Positions 10,558 to 19,453 of a DNA stretch of 58,123 bases are shown in pieces. The DNA is from Candidatus Thioglobus sp. (GTDB lineage: Bacteria; Pseudomonadota; Gammaproteobacteria; PS1; Pseudothioglobaceae). Within the stretch, counting starts at the first letter, position 1; every line of letters begins with the position of its first letter. The notes beneath the pieces were generated by a model. The model searched no databases and was not told the DNA's origin. It was given only the letters and a program-made list of their open reading frames with translations. The stretch spans positions 1-58,123 of the forward strand of contig DUCF01000090.1 of the NCBI GenBank assembly GCA_012959965.1. The letters run 5' to 3'. The position numbers and the translations under genes are program-made.

Positions 10558-11613
10558 TTATTTATAACTCAGGCCAAACAAAGGCCTTAAATACTTAACC
10601 CTTTTAATAATCAACTCATAACTCAGCCAGCTAAGCAACAACGTAAAAACAATGATCAATACAAGTTGCAATACAGCTGGCATATCAAGCTTTAATATAT
10701 AGCTTGTGCTCAAATACTGAAAAAACATATGCACAATATAGATTGGATAAACAGCCGGGCTTAAATAACCCAACAACGCACTCGGCTGATTAAGATAACC
10801 ATAGGCATAGCCAAAAATAGCATACAGCCATAACATCGATTCTATCGAAATTAACCAAACGGGTACAGCCTCCAAGCCAAACACAAACAAACGAATGAAA
10901 TAAAGAAACAAAGCTATTAGGAACAACCACAACTTGTGCTTCTGTACCAATGTAAAGAAAGTCTCACCAATGCTTACAAAACAAAATCCAAAGAAAAAGG
11001 CAAGTAGGCCAATAAAAAATCCGTGAAGTGTGCCGGCGTACATACTGAAATATTCTGGCGAAATAACAAGTGCTTCTATAATAAATGGAATGGCAATAAT
11101 TGCCAAGCCTAATGGGCTTTTTAACAAGCGCTTTAGGAGGTCAATGAATGCATTTTCTGGTGATTTTTGAAAATAATGGAATACCGGCAAGCACAAAATA
11201 ACATAAGCCGTAATATTACCAAGGAACCATAAGTGACCCATGCTGGGCCAGTAAGCAATGGTTTGATCTGTATAAGACTGATAAACAACAAAATGCAAGG
11301 GCACAATGACGAGCGAGCCAAAGGCAAGCGGTAAAAAAATTCGCCTCAATCGATCGAAGTATAACGCCCTCCAATCTCGCCTTCTCATGGCAAAGCACAC
11401 ACCCATTCCCGAAACAAAAAACAACAGGGGAATGCGCCAAATATTGACCAACTCCATAAGAATCCAAAGCCATTCCAAGCTATTTTCGCTCTGAATAAAA
11501 GCAATTGTCCACGCCCAAGGCTGAAAACTAACAACGGAATGGTAAACGATGAGAATGGCAATAGCAATAACCCTCAGCCAATCTATATCGTGTCGTCGTG
11601 CGTCTGTATTCAT
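10558..11613 (-). CDS. Acyltransferase family 3 membrane protein
   Basis: Integral-membrane O-acyltransferase that would move acyl groups, often acetyl or succinyl, onto surface or periplasmic glycans. The 351 residues start with the diagnostic DIDWLRVIAIAILIVYHS motif, whose histidine is expected to be catalytic, and show about ten hydrophobic segments. The closest functional analogues are OpgC-like glucan succinylases and OatA-like acetylases; no periplasmic SGNH domain is attached. No glycan operon surrounds it, so the acceptor is unknown. Confidence 0.85.
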   Translation of the reverse strand: MNTDARRHDIDWLRVIAIAILIVYHSVVSFQPWAWTIAFIQSENSLEWLWILMELVNIWRIPLLFFVSGMGVCFAMRRRDWRALYFDRLRRIFLPLAFGSLVIVPLHFVVYQSYTDQTIAYWPSMGHLWFLGNITAYVILCLPVFHYFQKSPENAFIDLLKRLLKSPLGLAIIAIPFIIEALVISPEYFSMYAGTLHGFFIGLLAFFFGFCFVSIGETFFTLVQKHKLWLFLIALFLYFIRLFVFGLEAVPVWLISIESMLWLYAIFGYAYGYLNQPSALLGYLSPAVYPIYIVHMFFQYLSTSYILKLDMPAVLQLVLIIVFTLLLSWLSYELIIKRVKYLRPLFGLSYK

Positions 11614-11705
11614 TTACTCTCAGCTTGTTTAATAAACCATGGAAATTCGCCACTTGGTCGGCGCGATAGTAACACAAAACAGCTGAAAACAAAGCGAATC
11701 CGCTG

Positions 11706-12296
11706 CTATGCAATAAAAATATTGACACCCTCGTAAAGCAAATAAAAACCAAAAAATGCCAAAAGTGCGGCATTGAAATAACTGAGTTTGTTTTTAGAAA
11801 TTTTGGCGCCCTTCCTGCCAACCATACTCCAAAAGAATACCCCAGTTAGAAAGAAAGGAATGCCGCTCAAATAAAAAATAGCAATATTCAGTGGCAAGGA
11901 ATCGCTATAGTTGGCAATCAAAAATCCTGGGGGCACGGCAAGCCAAGTCTTTGGATTAAACCACGTCATTAAAGACATTGCCTTCCAATTAAAGTCAATT
12001 TTGACATTCGGGTTACGCTTTGAACGTATCACCTGCCAACACAAGTAGAAAATAACAAAGGCACCAACAAAATAAAGCGCGTTCATCAGCTCTGCGTTAA
12101 ACCCGCCCAAGACACCTATTACAGTGCCGATAATAACAAGAATTGGCAACCAACAAACCAGCAAGTAAATAAAGTAATTTTTGTAGATGTAGGCAAATGA
12201 TGAATAGCGCGACACTTCCATCAACGTTGTCCAAAATGGACTGGCGCTAAAGGTAAAAGCAGACCAATAGATTAGTGTGGCGACAAGAGAGTCCAT
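11706..12296 (-). CDS. LysE-family amino-acid exporter-like protein
   Basis: A 196-residue membrane protein with about six hydrophobic segments. The SLMTWFNPKTWLAVPPGF stretch near residue 108 matches the Asn-Pro-Lys region of the LysE/RhtB translocator superfamily. Members export amino acids. Its ATG shares one base with the stop of the upstream rarD-like gene (TAATG), which suggests translational coupling and joint function in efflux. Substrate unknown. Confidence 0.72.
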   Translation of the reverse strand: MDSLVATLIYWSAFTFSASPFWTTLMEVSRYSSFAYIYKNYFIYLLVCWLPILVIIGTVIGVLGGFNAELMNALYFVGAFVIFYLCWQVIRSKRNPNVKIDFNWKAMSLMTWFNPKTWLAVPPGFLIANYSDSLPLNIAIFYLSGIPFFLTGVFFWSMVGRKGAKISKNKLSYFNAALLAFFGFYLLYEGVNIFIA

Positions 12297-13159
12297 TAGG
12301 CTTTTTTAATCAAAGAATAACAGTAGAGCAACAAGCCGAGCCAAATACCAATAAAACCGATAAATTGATCGCTATTAAATGCCTCATTAAAATAATAATA
12401 GCCAAGCAAAAACTGCAACGTAGGATTGACAAAAGAAAGAATGCCGGCTGTTGTCATGGGTAATAGCCTTGCCCCCGCAGTAAACAACACCAGCGGCACA
12501 ACGGTGACTATCCCAGCAAAGAAAAGAAGTAAATCTGTTGAACGGTCAACAGTCAAAAAAGCTATTTGGGTGCTTCCAACCATCCAAAAAACAAAAAATA
12601 GCGTTATTGGCAGCAACACGATAGTCTCAAGAAGTAGCCCGGGCACTGCGGAAGATTTCATTGATTTCCTCATTAAGCCGTACGAGGCAAAGCTAAGCGC
12701 CAGCACAAGGCCAAGCCAAGGAAATACATCTACACTGGCAACGTAATAGAGAGCGCCGACTATAGCAAACCCAATAGCGCACTTCTGCAGCATTGAAACA
12801 CGCTCTTTGAAAAAAATAAAGCCACCCAATATATTAAATATTGGTGACAAAAAATACCCCATAGAGCCTTCAATCACTCGACCCAAACTAACCGCAAGAA
12901 TATAAGTGCCCCAGTTAATGCAAATCAAAGTACCGGTGACCAATAAAAACAACAGCTCGCCTTTATCACCAAGGACTGAGCGTACGTTGCGACGCCATGA
13001 AGATTTAAGCCCCACAAACAGAAGTAGTATTGGGATGGACCAAATTATCCTGTGTGCCAGTATTTCAGTTGGCTCAACATGGTTAAGAAGCGACCAATAG
13101 ATTGGGAAGAATCCCCAAATAAGGTAGCCAGAAAGAATAAGCAGAATTCCTCTGTTCAT
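12296..13159 (-). CDS. rarD: RarD-type EamA transporter
   Basis: Ten-helix membrane transporter of the RarD branch of the EamA superfamily. The 287 residues begin GILLILSGYLIWGFFPIYW and continue with PTEILAHRIIWSIPIL, both typical of RarD, and contain FVNPTLQFLLGYY near the end. The physiological substrate of RarD proteins is not established. The gene is coupled to the LysE-like gene by a one-base overlap. Confidence 0.9.
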   Translation of the reverse strand: MNRGILLILSGYLIWGFFPIYWSLLNHVEPTEILAHRIIWSIPILLLFVGLKSSWRRNVRSVLGDKGELLFLLVTGTLICINWGTYILAVSLGRVIEGSMGYFLSPIFNILGGFIFFKERVSMLQKCAIGFAIVGALYYVASVDVFPWLGLVLALSFASYGLMRKSMKSSAVPGLLLETIVLLPITLFFVFWMVGSTQIAFLTVDRSTDLLLFFAGIVTVVPLVLFTAGARLLPMTTAGILSFVNPTLQFLLGYYYFNEAFNSDQFIGFIGIWLGLLLYCYSLIKKA

Positions 13160-13194
13160 CAGCGGCTCAAGTGTATCGAATTGTAAAGCGTGAG

Positions 13195-13575
13195 TTAGCT
13201 TTTCGTAGTGGAATGCAAGGCAATTCGTGTGCCTTCCGAATCTTTGATAACAGCACGATGCCCAAAATTACCTATCTGATGAGTGTCTTGGACAATTTCA
13301 CCGCCCATTTTGACGCACTCAACAACCGCTTCTTCAAGCCTGCCATCAACGTTAAAGTAAACAAGGGGGCCGCTATCGCAAGGTACGTAATCGCCATCAG
13401 GATACAAGCAACCACCACTACCATCACTCAGGCCAATTGTAGCAAACGTCATTTCATCCAACTCAGTAATATCAACCTCTTTATCAAGCACAGCGTTGTA
13501 GAAATCTGCTGCGCGAAGCAAATCAACGACTGGAATATCCACCCAAACGATTACATTATTGTCATTATTACTCAT
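13195..13575 (-). CDS. Glyoxalase/VOC-fold protein
   Basis: Small protein of the vicinal oxygen chelate fold, similar to the VOC proteins annotated as extradiol dioxygenase or glyoxalase-like. The ATG at 13575 is preferred over upstream in-frame starts: it has AGGGA 8 bases before it and overlaps the stop of the preceding gene as ATGAGTAA. This gives 126 residues beginning MSNNDNNVIVWVDIPVVDL. The C-terminal GHRAVIKDSEGTRIALHS is the second VOC half. A metal-binding triad is not obvious, so a catalytic role is uncertain. Confidence 0.85.
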   Translation of the reverse strand: MSNNDNNVIVWVDIPVVDLLRAADFYNAVLDKEVDITELDEMTFATIGLSDGSGGCLYPDGDYVPCDSGPLVYFNVDGRLEEAVVECVKMGGEIVQDTHQIGNFGHRAVIKDSEGTRIALHSTTKS

Positions 13576-13948
13576 TTTCGTCATTCCCTGAAGTTTGTGC
13601 AATATCACCTGTTGGACTCACAACCACTGAAACAGGCGAAGATCCTTTTTCTCTTTTATTTATTTCATGCAATGTTTCATTAATGCGAAAAATCACAATC
13701 ATCAGTTCACAGGCAATTCGCCCACCAATTGAGATGCTTGCCATTAAAAACAAACCACGAAAAACATCGCCCTCAAATATGGCGCCAAAGCCACTACCGA
13801 TCGCTAAGAAAAGTAGCAACCAATAGAGAATGGTAATCAATTTTGGAGCAATCATCTCATCGAGTGAAAAAAGTTCATTTGTATCAATTTTCCCAAATAA
13901 TGGCTTGATCGCGCTTTTCAGATTGCTTAGTACTTCTTTATTGCTCAT
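13568..13948 (-). CDS. DUF4282-like membrane protein
   Basis: A 126-residue protein with two membrane segments (about residues 36-55 and 62-80), then the pattern GGRIACELMIVIFRINETLHEI, which fits the DUF4282 domain. The C-terminal 35 residues are polar and probably cytoplasmic. Function is unknown in the family. It is co-transcribed with the VOC gene, with an 8-base overlap. Confidence 0.75.
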   Translation of the reverse strand: MSNKEVLSNLKSAIKPLFGKIDTNELFSLDEMIAPKLITILYWLLLFLAIGSGFGAIFEGDVFRGLFLMASISIGGRIACELMIVIFRINETLHEINKREKGSSPVSVVVSPTGDIAQTSGNDENE

Positions 13949-14062
13949 TGCTTAGCTTTATTGATGCTGTAGGAAGTCATATTATAGCCCCACAATATGC
14001 ATATTGATAAAAATCATTCAGCCAATTTAGTGACTAAAAAATATATGAAAAAAAACCAAAAA

Positions 14063-14089
14063 AAAAGCCCGTCACAAGGACGGGCTTTT
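14063..14089 (-). terminator. Intrinsic terminator of livJ
   Basis: An 11-bp perfect stem, AAAAGCCCGTC / GACGGGCTTTT, with a 5-base loop and further T residues on the minus strand. It lies 33 bases downstream of the livJ stop. The A/T-flanked stem could also stop rightward transcription. Confidence 0.93.
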
Positions 14090-14121
14090 CATATCTAATA
14101 AATTAGATATTCATACTCAAC

Positions 14122-15297
14122 TTACTTATGAGTCTTGAAGCTAGTCCAAGCAGTACCAACAACGTTGTACTCTAGGAATGAACCTTTAACTTCACCAACA
14201 TCGTTGAATTCAACACCAGTTGCACCAACGTAGTTGATTTCACCACCATTTGCTAACGTGTGTAGACCAAGGCCAATTTGACCAGCTTTGATTTCTACAC
14301 CTGGAGCGTTACCAATAGACATCATAGCCGCTTGGATATCGCCTCTGTCAGTTGACGCTTGAGAAGCAAGAATAATCAATGCCATAGCATCGTAAGCTTC
14401 ACCAGAGTATGGTCCTGGAGTGATTCCAGCAGCAGTCGTTACAGTAGCCCATGATGCAGCAGCATTACTACCACCTGGAGCTGTACCCCAAGAACCGTCT
14501 AGACCGTCAAGACCACCAAGAGCTGGACCAGAACCGATCATGCCGTCAGCAAAGATGTAGCTGTCAAATGCGCCTGTATCAACAGAAGCAGTTGTTAGTG
14601 ATAGTGCACCACCGTCAGCATAACCAAATACCGCTAGCACTGAAGAACCACCGGCAGAAAGAGAAGCTACGTCAGCAGAGTAGTCTGCTTTGCCTTCTTC
14701 GTGACCAGAGTTAACAGTAACTGTACCACCAAGAGCTTCATACGAACCAACGAACGCATCAGCTAGGCCTTTACCGTAGTCATTGTTTGTATAAGTAACA
14801 GCAACACTTGTAATGCCTCTGCCCATTGCAATAGCAGCAAGGACTTGACCTTGTCTTGCATCAGAAGGTGCAGTTCTAAAGAAGAAACCGTTGTCTTCAA
14901 TAGTTGACAATGCCGGCGAAGTAGCCGAAGGTGAAATGTTTACAACACCGTTAGGTGCAGTTACATTGTTAATAACCGCTGTAGTAACACCAGAACAGTT
15001 AGGACCAACAAGAGCGATAACGCCGTCGTTGATTAAACGCTCAGCTTCTGAAATCGCTGCGTCAGCATCGATACATTTAGAATCGCCCTGTGGTACGCTA
15101 ATAGTACCGTGTGCATACCAACCAGAAGCGTTAGCTTCTGAAGCAGCTAGAACTGTACCATCATGAATATCACCAATTAGTGATTCAAGTGGACCCGTGT
15201 AGCCTTGTAAGCTACCAATACTAACGTCTGCTAGTGCAACAGTTGACATACCCATTGAAAGGGCGATGCCAGCAGTTGTTTTAAGATAATTTCTCAT
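14122..15297 (-). CDS. livJ: Branched-chain amino-acid-type ABC substrate-binding protein
   Basis: Periplasmic binding protein (Peripla_BP_6 fold) that captures ligand for the LivHMGF permease encoded upstream. It has 391 residues with a signal peptide (cleavage probably after VALA, about residue 23). The start VSIGSLQGYTGPLES corresponds to the ligand-loop region of Liv-type receptors, and GPNCSGVT and YTNNDYGKGL follow. The ligand may be an amino acid, amide or urea-like compound; sequence alone does not settle it. Smooth codon use and a strong AAGGAG ribosome site suggest high expression. It is separated from livM by a terminator-like structure and has its own leader, allowing binding protein to be made in excess of permease. 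Confidence 0.92.
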   Translation of the reverse strand: MRNYLKTTAGIALSMGMSTVALADVSIGSLQGYTGPLESLIGDIHDGTVLAASEANASGWYAHGTISVPQGDSKCIDADAAISEAERLINDGVIALVGPNCSGVTTAVINNVTAPNGVVNISPSATSPALSTIEDNGFFFRTAPSDARQGQVLAAIAMGRGITSVAVTYTNNDYGKGLADAFVGSYEALGGTVTVNSGHEEGKADYSADVASLSAGGSSVLAVFGYADGGALSLTTASVDTGAFDSYIFADGMIGSGPALGGLDGLDGSWGTAPGGSNAAASWATVTTAAGITPGPYSGEAYDAMALIILASQASTDRGDIQAAMMSIGNAPGVEIKAGQIGLGLHTLANGGEINYVGATGVEFNDVGEVKGSFLEYNVVGTAWTSFKTHK

Positions 15298-15316
15298 TTT
15301 CTCTCCTTAGTTTAAC

Positions 15317-15358
15317 AAAAAAGTTTCTTCCGCAATAAAAAATCTCCTCAGAAGAAAC
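15317..15358 (-). promoter_or_regulatory. Terminator-like hairpin in the livJ leader
   Basis: On the minus strand GTTTCTTC (15351-15358) pairs with GAAGAAAC (15323-15330) across a 20-base loop, followed directly by six T residues (15317-15322), only some 20 bases before the livJ ATG. The arrangement is that of an intrinsic terminator inside a 5' leader, so attenuation is possible. The loop is long and the stem AT-rich, so this could be chance. Confidence 0.4.
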
Positions 15359-15421
15359 ACCAGTCAATGATAAACATTTTCTTCGGTCGTGTGTTGACAA
15401 AATAGTGCTTTAAATGAAGAA

Positions 15422-15433
15422 AAGCTGCAAAAT
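15422..15433 (-). promoter_or_regulatory. TTTTGCAG box upstream of livJ
   Basis: ATTTTGCAGCTT on the minus strand, identical over 12 bases to a box at 19536-19547 upstream of livG. It lies about 125 bases before the livJ start and is probably a shared regulator site. Confidence 0.5.
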
Positions 15434-15498
15434 AATAAAAATAAAAGCACCTTCCTCCCATAAATGACCATTATTTATGGGTCGTTTTGATTAAGGTG
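15434..15498 (-). terminator. Compound hairpin after livM
   Basis: On the minus strand an outer stem CACCTT/AAGGTG (15493-15498 with 15448-15453) encloses a perfect 9-bp inner stem CCCATAAAT/ATTTATGGG (15473-15481 with 15457-15465). It is followed by a T-rich tract (CTTTTATTTTTATT). It begins 6 bases after the livM stop and probably terminates or attenuates livGFHM transcripts before livJ. Confidence 0.65.
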
Positions 15499-15503
15499 AA
15501 AAG

Positions 15504-16832
15504 CTAAAGTTCTTTATTTTTTTCTGGCAGGATACCACCGGGAGAAAATCGCATCACCATGAGCATAATACCGCCCATAAAGACCAAGCGCAAATGATGC
15601 ACTCTATCTTCGATAAACAGAGTGACTGCACTTTGTTCGCCGGCAATATTACTAATTACTTCAGCAACCCATAGACCCATTGGGCCAGCTTGGATCCACA
15701 AGAACCAAATAATAAAGGCGCCTACAACCGAGCCCAAGTTATTGCCCGATCCACCAACAATCACCATTACCCAAATAAGGAAGGTGAATCGTAGTGGCTG
15801 ATATGACGTTGGATTTAAAAGGCCGTTATAAGTTACAAGCATTGCACCCGCAAGTCCAACAATAGCCGAACCAATGACAAAGATCTGCAAATGCTGACGA
15901 GTAATATTTTTACCCATCGCAGCCGCCGAGACTTCGTTATCTCTAATCGCCCTTACCTTTCTCCCCCAAGGAGAATCAAGTGCCAGGTTAGCCATAATAA
16001 TAAGACCGACCAGAATAGTAACAAAGAACCCTGCATAACAAAGCTTAACAAAGATTGTGGAGAATTCTCTTACGCCAAAACCCACTGTCAATGCCAAGTC
16101 TTGGAACCACGGAGCCTGCTGTAGCTGCAGTTCGTACGGTACCGGTCTTTGTAAGCCTGTTACATTTTTAACACCCCTGCTCAGCCAATCTTCGTTTTTA
16201 ATCACGTAAATGATGATTTCCGAAATACCCAAGGTTGCAATTGCAAGATAATCCGATCTTAAGCCGAGGGTAATTTTACCAATCGACCAAGCAGCGGCAG
16301 CAGCGGCTAGACCACCTACAAGCCATGAGAGCAACACCGGCAAGCCCAATCCACCAAGATAGCCCGTGCCCGCAGGATTTACTTTTTCAATAGCATTCGC
16401 GCCATCAGCGAAGAAATAACGCATAGCAAAGAAGCCAAGAAATATAGCGGCAAAAACAATCCACTTGTTAAACTTTTTATTGTGCAGAACAACACCAACC
16501 ACAACGGTAATCACGCCAAGTATTAAAGCAATCAGCATATTGAAGCCACCTGCTTCAACCGCCTCTGTAACCGGTTGTTGAGAAATCAAAACAACGCTTA
16601 AACCGCCAAGCGCTGCAAAACCCATGATTCCCACATTAAACAAGCCAGCGTAACCCCACTGAATGTTGACGCCCAGCGCCATAATTGATGAGATCACACA
16701 AAGATTAAAAATACCAAGTGCCAGTGGCCACGACTGATTAAAGCCAACAAACAATAAGATTGTCGCCATTATTGCGAAAGTTACTTGCGTGCGGTGAGAT
16801 TGCCACACTTCACTAACCATATTCATCATCAC
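15504..16832 (-). CDS. livM: Branched-chain amino-acid ABC permease LivM
   Basis: Membrane subunit of a Liv-type ABC importer. The 442 residues have an unusually long N-terminal half with extra hydrophobic segments before the typical core (SDYLAIATLGISEI, near residue 190, and SSAAMGKN-like coupling region EVSAAAMGKNITRQ near residue 300). The coupling helix contacts the LivG/LivF ATPases. It overlaps the stop of livH by 4 bases. Length is at the high end for the family, with a central insertion of about 60 residues around the FADGANAIEKVNPAG stretch. Confidence 0.92.
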   Translation of the reverse strand: MMMNMVSEVWQSHRTQVTFAIMATILLFVGFNQSWPLALGIFNLCVISSIMALGVNIQWGYAGLFNVGIMGFAALGGLSVVLISQQPVTEAVEAGGFNMLIALILGVITVVVGVVLHNKKFNKWIVFAAIFLGFFAMRYFFADGANAIEKVNPAGTGYLGGLGLPVLLSWLVGGLAAAAAAWSIGKITLGLRSDYLAIATLGISEIIIYVIKNEDWLSRGVKNVTGLQRPVPYELQLQQAPWFQDLALTVGFGVREFSTIFVKLCYAGFFVTILVGLIIMANLALDSPWGRKVRAIRDNEVSAAAMGKNITRQHLQIFVIGSAIVGLAGAMLVTYNGLLNPTSYQPLRFTFLIWVMVIVGGSGNNLGSVVGAFIIWFLWIQAGPMGLWVAEVISNIAGEQSAVTLFIEDRVHHLRLVFMGGIMLMVMRFSPGGILPEKNKEL

Positions 16833-17887
16833 ACCACCTTACCTTTAAAGATACCCGTCGGTCGTATTAATAAAACGACCACCAGAATCACGAATGAAAT
16901 TGCATACTTGTACTCTACGCCAATCAGCTGCACTAAAGAGTCTGGAACGTAGCCAGGTAATAAATATATTAAGAATTTTTTATAAGCGTAGGTCAGGAAC
17001 AGCTCTGAGAATGAAACCACAAAGGCGCCCACAATCGCACCCATGGGCGAGCCAATGCCGCCGACAATGACCGAGGCAAATATTGGCAATAACAATTGGT
17101 GGTACTGGAATGGCAAGAAGCCCTTATCTAGACCGTAAAGTGTTCCAGCAATCGCCGTAAATGTAGCAACAATTAACCAAGTCACTCTGACCACCCTATC
17201 TGGATCAATACCTGATAACAACGCCAAGTCCTCGTTGTCTGAATAAGCGCGCATTGACTTACCTGTTTTGGTCTTGTTTAAGAAATAAAACAAGAAAGCC
17301 ACCAATAAAATAGCCATAGTCACCGTTAAGAACTGTGAAGTTTTAATAGCTATACCCTGAGTAAGACCGGTAAATTCCTTAAAATCTCTGACAGAAAACA
17401 AGAATCTAGCGCCGTCATCAAACGTCATGCGCTCCGGTCCATTGATAATCCTCACTATGCCACCAGTAACAAACATCAAACCCATAGAGACCATACACAC
17501 TGTAATTGGCTTGGCCTTGATTCGACGGTAATGCTGGTAAACCAACTTATCCATCACCAATAAGTAGATTGCCGTAAAAACAACAGCAAAAGGCAGGGCA
17601 TATAATGCCGTTGGTACAAAGCTCAAAAACTCAAAAGGCGGCAAGATCGCCCCAAAATTAGCATTTGCCCAATCGCTTTGGAACAGGGCAAGCATCAAAA
17701 TAACCATTACCGCGCCAAAAGCCATAGAATCGCCCTGGCCAAAATTGGAGAATCGAAGGATCGAATAAATCAAAGTAACCGCAAGCGCACCAAGTGCCAG
17801 CTGTGAGCCATAAGCAATGGCTGGAACAATAATGAAATTTGTTAATAATGCAAATGCATTAAGAATGTCTACAGATTCAGAAACCAC
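16829..17887 (-). CDS. livH: Branched-chain amino-acid ABC permease LivH
   Basis: Second membrane subunit of the importer, 352 residues with about eight to nine helices. The core YSILRFSNFGQGDSMAFGA near residue 40 and the coupling segment RAYSDNEDLALLSGID near residue 215 are typical of LivH. It starts one base after livF ends and overlaps livM by 4 bases, so the four permease and ATPase genes form one operon. Confidence 0.93.
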   Translation of the reverse strand: MVSESVDILNAFALLTNFIIVPAIAYGSQLALGALAVTLIYSILRFSNFGQGDSMAFGAVMVILMLALFQSDWANANFGAILPPFEFLSFVPTALYALPFAVVFTAIYLLVMDKLVYQHYRRIKAKPITVCMVSMGLMFVTGGIVRIINGPERMTFDDGARFLFSVRDFKEFTGLTQGIAIKTSQFLTVTMAILLVAFLFYFLNKTKTGKSMRAYSDNEDLALLSGIDPDRVVRVTWLIVATFTAIAGTLYGLDKGFLPFQYHQLLLPIFASVIVGGIGSPMGAIVGAFVVSFSELFLTYAYKKFLIYLLPGYVPDSLVQLIGVEYKYAISFVILVVVLLIRPTGIFKGKVV

Positions 17888-17888
17888 G

Positions 17889-18593
17889 CTAACCCCCTAA
17901 AAATTTCTTTCTGACTTCTGGGTCAGCAATAAGCTCTTTACCCGTGCCAGTGTGTGTATTTCTGCCAGAAACCAAAACAAAACCCTTGTCGGCAATATTA
18001 AGCGCTTGTTGAGCATTTTGCTCAACCATTAATACCGCTCTACCTGAATTCTTCAGATCCAAAATATTGGAAAAAATCTCGTCCATTACAATCGGCGATA
18101 CACCTGCCGTTGGCTCGTCTAAAAGCATCACTGTTGGTTTTGTCATCATTGCACGACCAAAAGCAACTTGCTGTCTTTGTCCGCCTGAAAGTTCGCCCGC
18201 ATTCTGCTTACGCTTTTCATAAAGAATGGGAAACAAGTCGTACACCTCTTGGATTGTGTGTGAAATGTCGTCCTCTCTAAGAAAGCCGCCCATCTCCAGA
18301 TTTTCATGAACAGTCATCGAGGTAAATACATTATTTGTCTGCGGCACAAAAGCCAAACCAAGGCTGATTCGTTCTTGCGTTGATAGGTGAGTAATGTCTT
18401 GACCATCAAATATGACCGAGCCTTCACTTGGGTTTAGCATACCCAAAAGCACCTTCATCGCAGTAGACTTGCCAGCACCATTCGGGCCAACAATAACAGC
18501 TAACTCGCCTTTTTCAACTGACACAGAACACTCGTGCAAAATTGGCACTGGACCGTAAGCCGCCACTAAGCTGTTTCCTTCTAAATATGCCAT
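17889..18593 (-). CDS. livF: Branched-chain amino-acid ABC ATPase LivF
   Basis: Cytoplasmic ATPase of the importer. The 234 residues contain Walker A GPNGAGKST, the LivF signature LSGGQRQQVAFGRA and Walker B VMLLDEPTAG. Its start codon shares one base with the stop of livG, and its stop is adjacent to livH. Confidence 0.95.
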   Translation of the reverse strand: MAYLEGNSLVAAYGPVPILHECSVSVEKGELAVIVGPNGAGKSTAMKVLLGMLNPSEGSVIFDGQDITHLSTQERISLGLAFVPQTNNVFTSMTVHENLEMGGFLREDDISHTIQEVYDLFPILYEKRKQNAGELSGGQRQQVAFGRAMMTKPTVMLLDEPTAGVSPIVMDEIFSNILDLKNSGRAVLMVEQNAQQALNIADKGFVLVSGRNTHTGTGKELIADPEVRKKFLGG

Positions 18594-19369
18594 TACGCCA
18601 ATTCCTTTGTTTTGATGCCCTGACCTAAATAGGCATCGATAACCGCATGAGAACTTTTAATCTCGTCTGGTGTACCTGTTGTCAAAATTTGACCTTCCGC
18701 CAAAACCACAACTGGATTGCACAAACGTGAAATAAAGTCCATGTCATGCTCAATCATACAAAATGTATAGCCTCTTTCTTCATTTAAACGAAGAATCGCA
18801 TCACCAATTTGTCTTAAGAGGGTTCTGTTAACGCCCGCGCCAACTTCATCCAACAACACAACTTTTGCATCAACCATCATCGTGCGAGCCAATTCAATTA
18901 ATTTTTTCTGACCACCTGAAAGGTTGCCTGCACGCTCATTTTTTAAATGACTAATGCTCAAGAAATCGATCACCTCTTCGGCTTTCTTTTGAAGCTCTTT
19001 CTCTTCTTCTTGAATTTCCTTGCGCTTTAGCCAAGTATTAATTAAGCTCTCACCCAACTGACCCGCTGGCACCATCATCAAGTTTTCTAAGACACTGAGT
19101 GTTGGGAATTCGTGGGCAATTTGAAAGGTTCTAAGTACGCCTTTGTGGAATAACTGGTGTGACAGAAGGTCTGTTACATCTTCACCATCTAGGATAATTT
19201 CACCCGTAGTAGGCTGGTAAAGACCGGCGATAAGATTAAATAGAGTGGTTTTTCCAGCGCCATTAGGGCCGACCAAACCTGTAATCGAGCCGCGTTCGAT
19301 GTGTAAATCCACACCATCAACCGCTCTAATCCCGCCAAAATGCTTGGATAGGTTCTTGATTGTAATCAT
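18593..19369 (-). CDS. livG: Branched-chain amino-acid ABC ATPase LivG
   Basis: First gene of the liv operon, 258 residues. It has Walker A GPNGAGKTT, signature LSGGQKKLIELART and Walker B VVLLDEVGAG; the usual Glu-Pro after Walker B aspartate is Glu-Val here, while the catalytic Glu is kept. The C-terminal extension after the H-loop is typical of LivG. The ATG at 19367-19369 has no ribosome site at normal spacing; the nearest GGAG lies about 20 bases upstream in the loop of a hairpin. Confidence 0.94.
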   Translation of the reverse strand: MITIKNLSKHFGGIRAVDGVDLHIERGSITGLVGPNGAGKTTLFNLIAGLYQPTTGEIILDGEDVTDLLSHQLFHKGVLRTFQIAHEFPTLSVLENLMMVPAGQLGESLINTWLKRKEIQEEEKELQKKAEEVIDFLSISHLKNERAGNLSGGQKKLIELARTMMVDAKVVLLDEVGAGVNRTLLRQIGDAILRLNEERGYTFCMIEHDMDFISRLCNPVVVLAEGQILTTGTPDEIKSSHAVIDAYLGQGIKTKELA

Positions 19370-19378
19370 TCGGTTTTT

Positions 19379-19400
19379 AAGAAGTACTCTCCTACTTCTT
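19379..19400 (-). promoter_or_regulatory. Leader hairpin with GGAG in its loop, upstream of livG
   Basis: Perfect 8-bp dyad AAGAAGTA/TACTTCTT with loop GGAGAG when read on the minus strand. The loop carries the only Shine-Dalgarno-like sequence before livG, too far from the ATG (about 20 bases) unless the stem shortens the distance. It may control initiation of livG. Confidence 0.45.
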
Positions 19401-19422
19401 TCTTTTAACTATGAAGCAGAGA

Positions 19423-19451
19423 ATTATGCCGTAATAAGGTCAAGTCTTCAA
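19423..19451 (-). promoter_or_regulatory. Sigma70-type promoter of the liv operon
   Basis: TTGAAG (19446-19451) and CATAAT (19423-19428) on the minus strand are separated by exactly 17 bases. Transcription would start near 19415, leaving a leader of about 45 bases that contains the hairpin. Confidence 0.6.
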
Positions 19452-19453
19452 TC

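Noticed and set aside
14451-14714. Glutamine- and histidine-rich frame opposite livJ
   Set aside because: It is the complement of alanine/serine-rich livJ codons; no ribosome site or family resemblance.
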